NCBI GenBank assembly: GCA_003600225.1 | Contig: QZFT01000018.1 | Span: 62,001 to 126,000, forward strand | From: Pseudonocardiaceae bacterium YIM PH 21723 | GTDB taxonomy: Bacteria > Actinomycetota > Actinomycetes > Mycobacteriales > Pseudonocardiaceae | Reading direction: 5' to 3' | Length of the DNA stretch: 64,000 nucleotides | Part shown: positions 42,089 to 50,820 of the stretch, in pieces | Numbering within the stretch: position 1 is the first letter of the stretch | Layout: each line of letters begins with the position of its first letter | Notes under the pieces: generated by a model | Databases searched by the model: none | What the model was told of the DNA's origin: nothing | The model's input: the letters and a program-made list of their open reading frames with translations, nothing else | Program-made: the position numbers and the translations under genes

Positions 42089-42487
42089 ATGCCGGAATCC
42101 GAGCACACACTCAGCACCGCTGACCTGGCCGGAACCACGCCACAGGAGCCGGAAGCCCCGGTGGAACGGGAGGAATCGGCCGATCGGCCGGAGACCTCCG
42201 TGCGGCGGGAGGAACCCACCGGGCAGCCGTTGTTCAGCGAGGGCGAGCTGGACAGGTTCCGCGGCCGCTGGCAGGACATCCAGACCGGCTTCGTGGACGA
42301 CCCGCACCGCGCGGTGCAGGAGGCCGACGAGCTGGTCGCGAACGTGATCAACACCCTGGCGACCACCTTCGCCGAGCACAAGGGCGTGCTGGAGGACCAG
42401 TGGCGCCAGGGTGAACCGGCGACCGAGGAACTGCGGGTCGCGTTGCGCCGCTACCGCGCGTTCTTCGACGAGTTGCTGCCCCGCTAG
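42089..42487 (+). CDS. Soluble partner of the membrane protein, shared helical domain (132 aa)
   Basis: Acidic, disordered N-terminus followed by RFRGRWQDIQTGFVDDPHRAVQEADELVANVINTL and ending YRAFFDELL, a clear homologue of the helical domain of the gene 3 bp upstream (RYGKQWASIQEKFVDQPTVAVDEADRVLDAL). The two are presumably translated together and may form a complex through this domain. Function unknown. Confidence 0.78.
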   Translation: MPESEHTLSTADLAGTTPQEPEAPVEREESADRPETSVRREEPTGQPLFSEGELDRFRGRWQDIQTGFVDDPHRAVQEADELVANVINTLATTFAEHKGVLEDQWRQGEPATEELRVALRRYRAFFDELLPR

Positions 42488-42521
42488 CCGGCGAGCAGGA
42501 TCGGATCGAGGAGGCGCGGCG

Positions 42522-43055
42522 ATGGACGTGAGCGAACTGCTGGTGGACGGCTTCGAGCGGGTGCACGAGGAGGTGCAGGCCGCGGTGCAGGGGCTGTCCG
42601 GGCCGCTCATGATCGCCCGCCTCGATCCGGACGCGAACTCGATCGCCTGGCTGGTCTGGCATCTCGCCCGGGTGCAGGACGATCACATCGCGGGGGTGGC
42701 CGGGTTCGAGCAGGCGTGGACCGGGCAGGGCTGGGCCGAGCGGTTCGGCCTGCCGTTCCCGGTGGGCGACATCGGCTACGGGCACGGCCCCGAGGACGTC
42801 GGCGCGGTGCGGATCGAGGATCCGGAACTGCTGCTGGGCTACGCGGACGCCGTGCACCGGCAGACGGTGAAGTGGGTGAGCGGCCTGCGGCCGGCGGACC
42901 TGGACCGGATCGTCGACGAGAACTGGGATCCGCCGGTCACCCTCGGCGTCCGGTTGATCAGCGTGCTGTCCGATGACCTGGAGCACGCGGGCCAGGCCGC
43001 CTACGTCCGGGGCATCCTCGAACGTTCGGCTATGAAAGAGATCAACGACCGGTAG
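42522..43055 (+). CDS. DinB-like/DUF664 family protein (177 aa)
   Basis: Four-helix DinB fold. SIAWLVWHLARVQDDHIAG contributes a His pair (metal-binding His and the DH motif), while a late DLEHAGQAAYVRG segment supplies the third. In actinobacteria many relatives are mycothiol-dependent S-transferases. GAGGAGG lies upstream of ATG 42522. It follows the preceding small gene by 34 bp and may be its last operon partner. Confidence 0.85.
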   Translation: MDVSELLVDGFERVHEEVQAAVQGLSGPLMIARLDPDANSIAWLVWHLARVQDDHIAGVAGFEQAWTGQGWAERFGLPFPVGDIGYGHGPEDVGAVRIEDPELLLGYADAVHRQTVKWVSGLRPADLDRIVDENWDPPVTLGVRLISVLSDDLEHAGQAAYVRGILERSAMKEINDR

Positions 43056-43168
43056 CCGTAGTGGATCAACGTAGTGGCTCCAGCCGGCCGGTCATCCGAT
43101 AGGGCCTTGAGGGCGTATCCGCGTACAGGATTCCGCACCATCGTCCGGGTGGTCATCCTTCGCCAGTA

Positions 43169-43182
43169 GTTGATGGATCAAC
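43169..43182. promoter_or_regulatory. Inverted repeat GTTGA-TGGA-TCAAC in a leader
   Basis: Perfect 14-bp inverted repeat 18 bp before the next start codon, in the 145-bp gap 43056-43200. The same GGATCAAC sequence is also found at about 43071. Regulatory role is a guess. Confidence 0.3.
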
Positions 43183-43200
43183 TGGGGAAAGGTGATCACC

Positions 43201-43563
43201 ATGATGAGATGTGCGGCCGCGGTGCTGGCGGGGATCGCGCTGACGATGGGAATGGCACTCCCGGCGGCGGCGGATGCCGGCGAACCGGGATTCGGCGCCT
43301 ACGTCGGCAGCCCGGACATGTGTCCCACCTATCAGACCGTCCAGCGGCAGAACTATGTCTTCAAGCGGCTGCCGGACGGGTTCGCCATCGACTACGGCTC
43401 CGGGATCATCCGCAACCGGGCCGGCGTGCCCGTCGCGGTACCCGGCGCGCCCATTCGGGTCACCGGCACCTTCACGCCGTATGGCCCGGAGACGTTCCAC
43501 TTCTGCCTGACCTACTGGCCGGACGTGTGGGTGTACGCGGACTCGATCAACGGATTCCGTTGA
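43201..43563 (+). CDS. Small secreted protein (120 aa)
   Basis: Signal peptide (LAGIALTMGMALPAAADA), then a compact strand-rich domain with aromatic residues (FGAYVGSPDMCPTY, VFKRLPDGFAIDYGSGIIRN, FHFCLTYWPDVWVYADSINGF) and two Cys likely to form one disulfide. ATG 43201 with AAAGG 8 nt upstream is preferred over an upstream GTG. I do not recognise a family; an exported structural or enzyme-inhibitor role cannot be decided. Confidence 0.7.
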   Translation: MMRCAAAVLAGIALTMGMALPAAADAGEPGFGAYVGSPDMCPTYQTVQRQNYVFKRLPDGFAIDYGSGIIRNRAGVPVAVPGAPIRVTGTFTPYGPETFHFCLTYWPDVWVYADSINGFR

Positions 43564-43673
43564 TCGCCGGCCAGGCGTGAGAGAGCGTTCGATTTCACAG
43601 TATTCGCCGTAACCACAATGAGATTCAGTCGTTAGCGGTGGCGCATCGTTTGTTGCTATGGAAGGAGCAGGCA

Positions 43674-44708
43674 GTGCGCCACCTTTCCCTGTCGGCAGCT
43701 ATCGCAACGCTGCTGATGGTCAGCGTCATCCAGCCCGCGGCGGCGGCTCCGGTGGACCTACCGGGAGCCCAGCCGAAGTCCGAAGTGATCCAGCAACGAC
43801 AACTCGCCACCGGAGAGACCGAGTCGGTGGTCCGGTTCGGGCCGCTCATGGCCCGGCCCAGTAAGGGCGGCGGGCACGAGCATCCGCACACCGGGGATGT
43901 CACCGTCCAGCACGGCCCGCACGAGCCGATGCACGGACAGCACACGATGGTCGTGGGGCCGCTGATCCCGCCCTGCGTCGACTGTTATCTGACCTCGGTC
44001 GTCCCGAACCTGACCTACCGGGACGGGCAGCCGGCCAACTACGACACCGGCGTCATCCTGCACCACTCCGTGGTCTTCGACCGGTCTAAAGAGGACCCGA
44101 CGTGTGGCGGTGGCCAGTCGCTGCTCGGCCTGGCCGGGGCGCGGATCTTCGCCACCGGCAACGAGCGGACCGCGGGCGTGGTGCCCGCCGGATACGGTCT
44201 GCGTCTCGGCCACGTCCCGCTGCCGTGGAACCTGGTGGAGCTGATGAACACCAGTCCGCACTGGCAGTCGGTGTACGTGACCTACACGGTGAAGCACGTG
44301 CCGGGTAACACGCCGGGGATGAAGCCGATCACCGTCGTGTGGATGGACAAGGCCAACTGCCGCGACTCCCAGCACAACGCACCGGAGGGCGAGTCGCACT
44401 TCAACTGGCAGTGGACCTCGAACCTCAGCGGCACGGTGAAGACCGTCGGCGGTCACCTGCACGACGGCGGGCAGGTCATCTCGGCGAGCAACAAGACGAC
44501 CGGACGGACGTTCTGCGAGATGCAGGCCGGGTATGAGAACAAACCCGCCTACCAGGGGCACATCGACACCATGCCGACGTGTTCCGGATCCGATCTCGGG
44601 AAGATCAGCAAGGGCGATGTGCTGGAGCTGAACTCCACGTATCACACGCACTACGCCGATCCCGCGGTCATGTCGATCGCGCTGCTGTACGTCGCGAAGG
44701 ACGAGTAA
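43674..44708 (+). CDS. Secreted His-rich protein, possible PHM/DBM-type copper monooxygenase (344 aa)
   Basis: Signal peptide ends PAAAA, then HPHTGD/HGPHEPMHGQH His-rich region. Motif order resembles peptidylglycine monooxygenase: HH in VILHHSVVFD, His in TSPHWQSVY, HxH in VGGHLHDGG, and a late Met in PAVMSIALLYV; also C-rich CVDCYL and FCEM. These are the two-copper site elements of the PHM fold, though no homology was tested. GTG 43674 follows GGAAGGAG and gives the signal peptide. It could be a copper oxidase that modifies extracellular compounds. Confidence 0.6.
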   Translation: MRHLSLSAAIATLLMVSVIQPAAAAPVDLPGAQPKSEVIQQRQLATGETESVVRFGPLMARPSKGGGHEHPHTGDVTVQHGPHEPMHGQHTMVVGPLIPPCVDCYLTSVVPNLTYRDGQPANYDTGVILHHSVVFDRSKEDPTCGGGQSLLGLAGARIFATGNERTAGVVPAGYGLRLGHVPLPWNLVELMNTSPHWQSVYVTYTVKHVPGNTPGMKPITVVWMDKANCRDSQHNAPEGESHFNWQWTSNLSGTVKTVGGHLHDGGQVISASNKTTGRTFCEMQAGYENKPAYQGHIDTMPTCSGSDLGKISKGDVLELNSTYHTHYADPAVMSIALLYVAKDE

Positions 44709-44719
44709 CCGGTCACCGG

Positions 44720-44754
44720 GAGCGGGGCCGCCTCGTGATCGGGCGGCCCCGCTC
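44720..44754. terminator. GC-rich hairpin between convergent genes
   Basis: GAGCGGGGCCGCC (44720-44732) pairs perfectly with GGCGGCCCCGCTC (44742-44754), loop 9 nt, 12 bp after the preceding stop and 12 bp before the convergent SDR stop. It probably terminates both transcripts. Confidence 0.75.
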
Positions 44755-44765
44755 TCCCGTTGTGG

Positions 44766-45548
44766 TCAGCCGAAGGACGTGTTTCCCGCGGCCGCCGCCC
44801 AGGCGTCCACGTCGGCCAGCAGGCTGCGCGTGTTCTCCCGGGTCCGGGCGATGGCGTCGGCGCCCAGCACGAGGTGCCGGGGCGGCCGGCCGCCCTCGAC
44901 CGCGTCGATGATCACCTCGGCTGCCCGGTCCGGGTCTCCCGGCTGCTTGCCGTCCATGGCGTCCAGGGGTGACACGAAGTCGCCGGTGCGCCGGATGGAG
45001 GCCGGGGTGAGGAAATCGGTGCGGAAGGAGCCCGGCTCCACGGCGGTCACGCCGATGCCGAGCGGGCGCAGTTCCTCGGCCAGGGCCTCGGACATTGCGA
45101 CGAGCGCCGACTTGGCCGCCGCGTAGACGCCGGATCCGGCATGCGGGTCGAGCGCCGCGATGGACGCGATGTTGACCAGGTGACCGCGGCCCTGGGTGCG
45201 CAGGTGCGGAACCGCCGCCTGGATGATCCGCAGCGGGGCGAAGAAGTTGACCTCGAACACCTCGGCGGTCTGTTCGGCGGTGCTGTCCTGCACCGGGCCG
45301 AGCAGGCCGAACCCGGCGTTGTTGACCACGACGTCGATCCCGCCCGCCAGTTCGTGTGCCCGGTTCACGACGGGCGCCACCTGGCTCGGATCGATGAGTT
45401 CCAGCGGCAGCACGTGCAGCCGGTCGTGTTCCAGGTCGGCGGTGCCGGAGCGGGTGGTGCCGACCACGGTGTGGCCACGGCGCAGCGCGGCATCGGCGAG
45501 GGATCGACCCAGTCCCCGGGAGATGCCGGTGATGAACCAGACGGACAT
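44766..45548 (-). CDS. Short-chain dehydrogenase/reductase (260 aa), paired with a divergent Xre regulator
   Basis: SDR with TGISRGLG NADP-binding motif, VNNAGFG, Ser in NIASIAAL and YAAAK (catalytic Tyr/Lys). ATG 45548 follows AAAGGAAA. Substrate unknown. It is divergent from a MmyB-type Xre regulator; the same pairing recurs at 59156-60864 in tandem, implying that such regulators control their SDR partners. Confidence 0.92.
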   Translation of the reverse strand: MSVWFITGISRGLGRSLADAALRRGHTVVGTTRSGTADLEHDRLHVLPLELIDPSQVAPVVNRAHELAGGIDVVVNNAGFGLLGPVQDSTAEQTAEVFEVNFFAPLRIIQAAVPHLRTQGRGHLVNIASIAALDPHAGSGVYAAAKSALVAMSEALAEELRPLGIGVTAVEPGSFRTDFLTPASIRRTGDFVSPLDAMDGKQPGDPDRAAEVIIDAVEGGRPPRHLVLGADAIARTRENTRSLLADVDAWAAAAGNTSFG

Positions 45549-45678
45549 GGTGGGTTTCCTTTCGGCTGTTCGCTGTCGGGATCGAGCCTGCGCGGTGGGC
45601 GGCGATCGCGGCAGGACGGCCGATGGCTGGGTGTGCCACACCCACCCACCGGTGCGGCCGGTGACCTAGCCTGGCCGC

Positions 45679-46557
45679 ATGGGTGATGGTGAACTGGGGG
45701 AGTTCCTGCGCGCACGGCGTGCCGCGCGCCGGCCCGAGGACGCCGGCGTGCTCTATGCCGGGCGGCGCAAGGTGACCGGGTTGCGGCGCGAGGAGGTCGC
45801 CGTGCTGGCCGGGGTGAACGTGGACTACTACACCCGGCTGGAACAGGGCCGGGAAAGGCACCCGTCGCCGCAGGTGATCGACGCGTTGGGCCGTGCACTG
45901 GATCTCGACCCGGACGCGCGGGAGCACCTCTACCGGCTGGCCGGTGCGATGCCGGGAACCGGAACGTCCTCGCGGTCGCGGGTGGTGAGCCCGGAACTGC
46001 GTCAGCTGATGGACGGCTACTCCGGTACGCCCGCTCTGGTCCTGGATCCGATCATGGACGTGCTGGCCACGAACGCCCTGGCCGACGCCCTGTACTCACC
46101 GTTCGGTGCGGTGGACAACTTCGCCCGGATGACCTTCCTCGATCCGGCGGGGCCACGGTTCTACGCACGCTGGGAGCAGACCGCGCAGGCGACCGTGGCC
46201 AACCTGCGCGCCGCCGCGGGCCGCCTGCCGCAGGACCCGGATCTGCTCCGGCTGATCGCCGAGCTCAGCGAGGGCAACGAGCGGTTCCGCACCTGGTGGG
46301 CCGGCCATCAGGTGCGCGGCAAGACCGGGGAGCCCAAGCATCTGGTGCACCCCGATGTCGGCCCGCTGACGCTGAACTACCAGGCCTTCGACGTGCGCAG
46401 CGCACCCGGGCAGCAGTTGCTGATCTATCACGCCGAACCCGGTTCGCCCAGCGCTCAGGCCCTGGCGCTGCTGGGCAGCCTCCGGGCGACCGATGCTTCA
46501 GGCGGCCTCTTCGCCGTTGTGGATGACGGCACGCGGGGCGAGCAGCCCGGTCAGTGA
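45679..46557 (+). CDS. Xre-family regulator with MmyB-like ligand domain (292 aa)
   Basis: N-terminal HTH: FLRARRAARRPEDAGV, VTGLRREEVAVLAGVNVDYYTRLEQGRERHPSPQV, then a MmyB-like C-terminal domain (ALVLDPIMDVLATNALADAL, the proposed fatty-acid-type pocket; RTWWAGHQVRGKTGEPKHL). Likely represses the divergent SDR gene. The end overlaps the convergent amidohydrolase by 60 bp in a different frame. Confidence 0.9.
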   Translation: MGDGELGEFLRARRAARRPEDAGVLYAGRRKVTGLRREEVAVLAGVNVDYYTRLEQGRERHPSPQVIDALGRALDLDPDAREHLYRLAGAMPGTGTSSRSRVVSPELRQLMDGYSGTPALVLDPIMDVLATNALADALYSPFGAVDNFARMTFLDPAGPRFYARWEQTAQATVANLRAAAGRLPQDPDLLRLIAELSEGNERFRTWWAGHQVRGKTGEPKHLVHPDVGPLTLNYQAFDVRSAPGQQLLIYHAEPGSPSAQALALLGSLRATDASGGLFAVVDDGTRGEQPGQ

Positions 46558-47682
46558 ATCCCGGATGTCGCCCGGCACGATCAGCAGATCCGCGTCGTGG
46601 CCGGGTGCGACGCGGCCCTTCCGGCCGCCCAGCCGGCAGGAGTCGGCGGCGAGGCTGGTCGCGGCCGCCACCGCCTCCAGGTTGGTGAAGCCGAGGTCGG
46701 TGAACTGGATGATCGAGTGCGGCAGCAGGTCGTGTGGCCGGCGCGGACTGATGCCCGCGTCCGAGGAACAGATCATCCGCACTCCCTCGGCACGCATCCG
46801 GGACAGGATCTGCCGGCGTTGTTCGAGCCGTTGCCGCGCGGCGGCGGGAAACGGCGGGCCGTCCGGGTGGAATCCGTCGGTGACGCCGACGGGGATCTGG
46901 GCGTCGGCCAGCGCCCGCACGAGATCCCAGTCGGCCTCGGAGCCGGTGTCGGTGAAGAACGAGACGTGCTCCAGCCCGTCCATCCCGGCCGCGAGCGCGT
47001 CGGAGATGCCCTGCCTGCCATGTGCGTGGGCGGTGATCGGCAGGCCGTGATCGTGTGCCGCGCGGACGGCCGTGGTGAGGTCGTCGAGGGTGTACTGGGA
47101 TTCCGCCGGTCCCCAGCCGGGAGTGATCAGGCCGCCGGTGGCCATGATCTTGATCAGGTCCACGCCCTGCCCGGCATGCCGGGCGATGAGCTCCACGATC
47201 TCGTCCGACGTGTCGGCCAGCCCGCCCAGGAACCAGCAGTGACCGTTGGTGCGGGTCAGCGGCGGACCGGCGGCCAAGATCGTGGGGCCTGGTCCGCCTT
47301 CCCTGGCCAGGCGCACCGCCAGGTAGCCGCGATCGCCGAGATCGCGGACGGTGGTCACCCCGGCGTGCAGCAGCTGACGCGCCCGCAGCCGCATCCGGTC
47401 CAGCATCGCCGCGTCATCCGTGTGCCGCATGTACTCGATCAGCTCGGTCGTCGGCTCGAAGGACAGGTGGTTGTGCGCGTCGACGAGACCGGGCAGCACC
47501 GTGCAGTCGCCGGCATCGACGAGCTCGACATCCGCCGAGATGTGCCCGCCGGTGAGATCCACGGCGGCGATGCGGCCGCCGACCACCAGCACCGTCGGTG
47601 ATCCGGTGTGCAGCCGGGATCCGTCGAAGAGCCGGCTGCTGCGCAGGGCCCACTTCTGCTTTCCGGAGGCGAGCGGGATCAT
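46498..47682 (-). CDS. Amidohydrolase, imidazolonepropionase/prolidase-like (394 aa)
   Basis: Metal-dependent hydrolase of the amidohydrolase superfamily: GLVDAHNHL (HxH), Lys in LIKIMATGG, HAHG and LEHV His ligands, and Asp in SSDAGISP, which is the complete usual metal set. It hydrolyses C-N bonds in a cyclic amide or peptide; exact substrate unknown. The last 60 nt overlap a convergent regulator gene. A palindrome (ACCCTAGGGT) sits just upstream. Confidence 0.9.
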   Translation of the reverse strand: MIPLASGKQKWALRSSRLFDGSRLHTGSPTVLVVGGRIAAVDLTGGHISADVELVDAGDCTVLPGLVDAHNHLSFEPTTELIEYMRHTDDAAMLDRMRLRARQLLHAGVTTVRDLGDRGYLAVRLAREGGPGPTILAAGPPLTRTNGHCWFLGGLADTSDEIVELIARHAGQGVDLIKIMATGGLITPGWGPAESQYTLDDLTTAVRAAHDHGLPITAHAHGRQGISDALAAGMDGLEHVSFFTDTGSEADWDLVRALADAQIPVGVTDGFHPDGPPFPAAARQRLEQRRQILSRMRAEGVRMICSSDAGISPRRPHDLLPHSIIQFTDLGFTNLEAVAAATSLAADSCRLGGRKGRVAPGHDADLLIVPGDIRDSLTGLLAPRAVIHNGEEAA

Positions 47683-47688
47683 GGTCTC

Positions 47689-47698
47689 ACCCTAGGGT
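47689..47698. promoter_or_regulatory. Palindrome ACCCTAGGGT between divergent genes
   Basis: Perfect 10-bp palindrome 7 bp upstream of the amidohydrolase start and 48 bp before the sigma-factor start. Could be an operator; low weight because it is short. Confidence 0.25.
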
Positions 47699-47745
47699 TC
47701 GGCCGGCACCGATGCCTTTCGCCCGCGCCGCTGGTCTGTATCCCG

Positions 47746-48711
47746 GTGAGGGCATCCACAGTGACGGAGTTCGATCGGCACACCGACCCGTTCCGGCGCG
47801 AATTGCTGGTGCACTGCTACCGCATGCTGGGCTCGGTGGACGAGGCCGAGGACGTGGTCCAGGAGACCTACCTGCGGGCCTGGCGGGCGTTCGACCGGTT
47901 CGAGGGCCGGTCGTCGGTGCGCACCTGGCTCTACCGGATCGCGACCAATTCCTGCCTGACCCAGCTGGAACACCATCGGCGGCGGCCGTTGCCGTCCGGT
48001 CTCGGCGGGCCCACCGAGGATCCGGAGCTGCCGCTGGCGATACCCGGGATCGACTGGCTGGAACCGTTCCCGGACGTGGTGCTGGACGCGGCCGATCCGG
48101 CGGCGATCGTCGCGTCGCGGGACAGCCTGCGGCTCGCGCTGGTCGCCGCGTTGCAGTTGCTGCCCGGCAGGCAGCGCGCGGTGCTGATCCTGCGGGACGT
48201 GCTCGGCTGGCGGGCCGCCGAGGTGGCCGAGTTACTCGGGACCTCGACGTTCGCGGTCAAGAGCCTGCTGCAACGGGCCCGGACCCAGCTGGAGCGGATG
48301 TCGCCGGCCGAGGATCAGCTCGCCGAGCCCGCGGAACTCCGTTCACTGCTGGACCGGTACGTGTCGGCCTTCGAGAACGCCGACGTGGCCGCGTTGCTGC
48401 GGCTGCTGAGCGCGGACGCCGAGCTGGAGATGCCGCCGTTCGCCACCTGGCTGCGTGGGCGGGAGGCAGTCGGCCGGTTCGTCGGCGCGCACATCTTCGG
48501 CTCGCCCGGCGCGTTGCGGCTGGTGCCTGCCGGCGTCAACGGTGGACCGGGGTTCGCGGTGTACCTGGACGGCCACGCGCACGCGATCATGGCGCTCACC
48601 GCCGGCCGGGCCGGGATCACCCGGATCGTCGCGTTCCTGGACCCCGGCCTGTTCGGCCGGTTCGGGTTGCCCGATTCCTTTCCGGTACCCGCCGGGTCTG
48701 CCCTGGTATGA
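47746..48711 (+). CDS. ECF sigma factor with SnoaL-like C-terminal domain (321 aa)
   Basis: Sigma region 2 (LLVHCYRMLGSVDEAEDVVQETYLRAWRAFDRFEG) and region 4 (LPGRQRAVLILRDVLGWRAAEVAELLGTSTFAVKSLLQRART) are complete. About 110 residues follow with a SnoaL/NTF2-like fold (LLDRYVSAFENADVAALLRLLSADAELEMPPF), as in ECF groups whose activity is set by this domain rather than an anti-sigma factor. GTG 47746 (alternative 47761) start. The stop overlaps the MFS start (ATGA). Confidence 0.92.
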   Translation: MRASTVTEFDRHTDPFRRELLVHCYRMLGSVDEAEDVVQETYLRAWRAFDRFEGRSSVRTWLYRIATNSCLTQLEHHRRRPLPSGLGGPTEDPELPLAIPGIDWLEPFPDVVLDAADPAAIVASRDSLRLALVAALQLLPGRQRAVLILRDVLGWRAAEVAELLGTSTFAVKSLLQRARTQLERMSPAEDQLAEPAELRSLLDRYVSAFENADVAALLRLLSADAELEMPPFATWLRGREAVGRFVGAHIFGSPGALRLVPAGVNGGPGFAVYLDGHAHAIMALTAGRAGITRIVAFLDPGLFGRFGLPDSFPVPAGSALV

Positions 48712-50102
48712 GAGACAACAAGGGCTGGACGCTCGCGCTAGCCGGACTCGGGGCATTCCTGTGCTCCCTCGACGTGGTGGTCGTGGCCACGACCCTGCCC
48801 ACACTGCGGACGGAACTGGGCGCGAGCCTCGCCGACCTGGAATGGACGATCAACGCCTACAACCTGGCCTTCGCCTGCCTGATGCTGACCGGCTCCGCGC
48901 TGGGCGACCGGTTCGGCCGCCGGCGGATGTACGTGCTCGGCGTCGCCGTGTTCACCCTCGCCTCCGCCGGGTGCGCCTTGTCGTCCACAGTGGACGAACT
49001 CATCCTCGGTCGCGTGGTGCAGGGCGCGGGGGCGGCCGTGGTGCTGCCGCTGACCCTGACGTTGATCAGCGACGCCTTTCCCGCCGAGCGGCGGGGAGTG
49101 GCGATCGGCATGTGGGGCGGCATCACCGGCCTCGGGGTCGCCGGCGGCCCGGTGCTCGGCGGCGCGATCATCGAGGGCGTCTCCTGGCAGTGGATCTTCT
49201 GGATCAACGTGCCGGTCGGGCTCGTCATGCTGCCGCTGTCCGCGTTGCTGCTGCGGGAGAGCCGCGGCCCCCGTCCGTACCTGGACATCCCGGGGCTGCT
49301 GCTGGTCGCGGCGGGGATGTCCGCGCTGACCTGGGCACCCGTGCGGGCGCCGAGCATCGGCTGGGGCAGCGCCGAGGTGATCGGCGCGCTCGTCGCCGGC
49401 CTGCTGCTGGTGGCCGGTTTCCTGGTCTGGGAACGCCGGGCGGCCCACCCGATGCTGCCGCTGGCCTACTTCCGGCACCGCGGGTTCTCGGCCGCGAACG
49501 GGGTGATCTTCTTCCAGTTCCTGTCGCTGCTGGGTGCGTTGTTCATGATCACTCAGCTGTTCCAGATCGGCATGGGGGACAGTCCCCTGCAGGCGGGCCT
49601 GCGGATCCTGGTGTGGACGGCGATGCCGATGCTGGTGGCCCCGGTGGCCGGCGCGCTCTCCGAACGCATCGGCAGCCGGCCGTTCATGATCGCCGGGTTG
49701 ATCCTCCAGGCGACCGGGCTGGGCTGGCTCGCGCAGGTGGTCGAGCCGGGAGTGGAGTACGCCTCGGTGGTGCTCCCGCTGATCGTCGCCGGTGCGGGCA
49801 TCGGAATGATCTTCGCGACCACCGCGGGCGCCGCCACGGCCGCGGTCCCGGTCGAGGACACGGGCGTGGCGGCGGGCACCAACACGGCGCTCCGCGAACT
49901 GGGTGGCGTGTTCGGGGTGGCCATCCTCGCCGCCGTGTTCGCCCACTACGGCGACTACAGCTCACCGGCCGCGTTCATCGACGGCGCCAAGCCGGCCCTC
50001 TGGGTCGCGGCCGTGGTGCCCCTCGCCGGTCTCGCGGCGGCGGTGTGCGCACCGGCCAAGGCCGGGGAACGCCACCACGTCCTGGTAGGGGAGCAGGCAT
50101 GA
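48708..50102 (+). CDS. MFS multidrug exporter, DHA2 type (464 aa)
   Basis: Fourteen-helix drug:H+ antiporter. N-terminal GAFLCSLDVVVVATTLPTLR, motif A GDRFGRRRMYV and motif C-type GPVLGGAIIE are typical of EmrB/QacA-like efflux pumps. ATG 48708 overlaps the sigma-factor stop and its own stop overlaps the SDR start (both ATGA), so it lies in a coupled operon. Substrate unknown; efflux of a toxic compound sensed through the sigma factor is a reasonable inference. Confidence 0.92.
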   Translation: MRDNKGWTLALAGLGAFLCSLDVVVVATTLPTLRTELGASLADLEWTINAYNLAFACLMLTGSALGDRFGRRRMYVLGVAVFTLASAGCALSSTVDELILGRVVQGAGAAVVLPLTLTLISDAFPAERRGVAIGMWGGITGLGVAGGPVLGGAIIEGVSWQWIFWINVPVGLVMLPLSALLLRESRGPRPYLDIPGLLLVAAGMSALTWAPVRAPSIGWGSAEVIGALVAGLLLVAGFLVWERRAAHPMLPLAYFRHRGFSAANGVIFFQFLSLLGALFMITQLFQIGMGDSPLQAGLRILVWTAMPMLVAPVAGALSERIGSRPFMIAGLILQATGLGWLAQVVEPGVEYASVVLPLIVAGAGIGMIFATTAGAATAAVPVEDTGVAAGTNTALRELGGVFGVAILAAVFAHYGDYSSPAAFIDGAKPALWVAAVVPLAGLAAAVCAPAKAGERHHVLVGEQA

Positions 50103-50809
50103 TCGACCGTACAGCGGTGGTCACCGGAGCCGGTCGCGGATTCGGGCGTGCCATCGCCCTCGCGCTGTCCGCAGCCGGTGTCGACGTCGTCGGAGTCGCC
50201 CGCGACCGGCTCGACGAGCGGTTCACCTCGGTCGTGGCCGACGCCGCCGATCCCGGCACGGCCGGCCGGCTCCTCGACGCCCATCGGCCCGGCATCCTGG
50301 TGCTCAATGCCGGAGCGGTCCCGGCGATGCTGCCGATCCAGCACCAGACGTGGCAGACGTTCAGCCGCAACTGGGAGGTGGACGTGCAGCAGGTCTTCCA
50401 CTGGATCCGCGAGGCGCTGCTCCGGCCACTGGCCCCGGGCAGCGTCGTCATCGCGATGTCCAGCGGCGCGGCGCTGGCCGGCTCGCCGTTGAGCGGCGGC
50501 TACGCGGGCGCCAAGGCCACCATCCGGTTGATCACCGGGTACGCCGCCGACGAGTCTCGGCGGGCCGGCCTCGGCATCCGGTTCGTCTCGGTGCTGCCCA
50601 AGCTGACCCCGGCCACCGAGCTCGGCGCCGCCGGAGTCGCCGCTTACGCCGAACGGCAGGGCGTCGACGCGGCCGGATTCCTGGCAGGCTTCGGTCCGAC
50701 ACTCACCCCGGAGGACGTCGGCGCGGCCATCCTCGACCTGGCCACCGATCCCGGCCGGGACCGGGACGCGTACCTGCTGCTGCCCGGCGGCCTCCGACCG
50801 ATCGACTAG
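50099..50809 (+). CDS. Short-chain dehydrogenase/reductase (236 aa)
   Basis: SDR-like protein with TGAGRGFG at the N-terminus, LNAGAVPAM, MSSGAAL and YAGAKATI (Tyr/Lys of the active site), LPKLTPATELG near the end. Slightly divergent: Ser of the triad is in the SSG motif. ATGA-coupled to the MFS exporter and 11 bp before the glyoxalase-like gene. It probably modifies the exported compound or its precursor (inference). Confidence 0.88.
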   Translation: MIDRTAVVTGAGRGFGRAIALALSAAGVDVVGVARDRLDERFTSVVADAADPGTAGRLLDAHRPGILVLNAGAVPAMLPIQHQTWQTFSRNWEVDVQQVFHWIREALLRPLAPGSVVIAMSSGAALAGSPLSGGYAGAKATIRLITGYAADESRRAGLGIRFVSVLPKLTPATELGAAGVAAYAERQGVDAAGFLAGFGPTLTPEDVGAAILDLATDPGRDRDAYLLLPGGLRPID

Positions 50810-50820
50810 GGAGACCCGGT

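Noticed and set aside
47598-50102. An 834-codon plus-strand frame covering the sigma factor and MFS regions
   Set aside because: Only its 3' part (from 48708) is a transporter; the first 370 codons are a shadow of the sigma factor in another frame.
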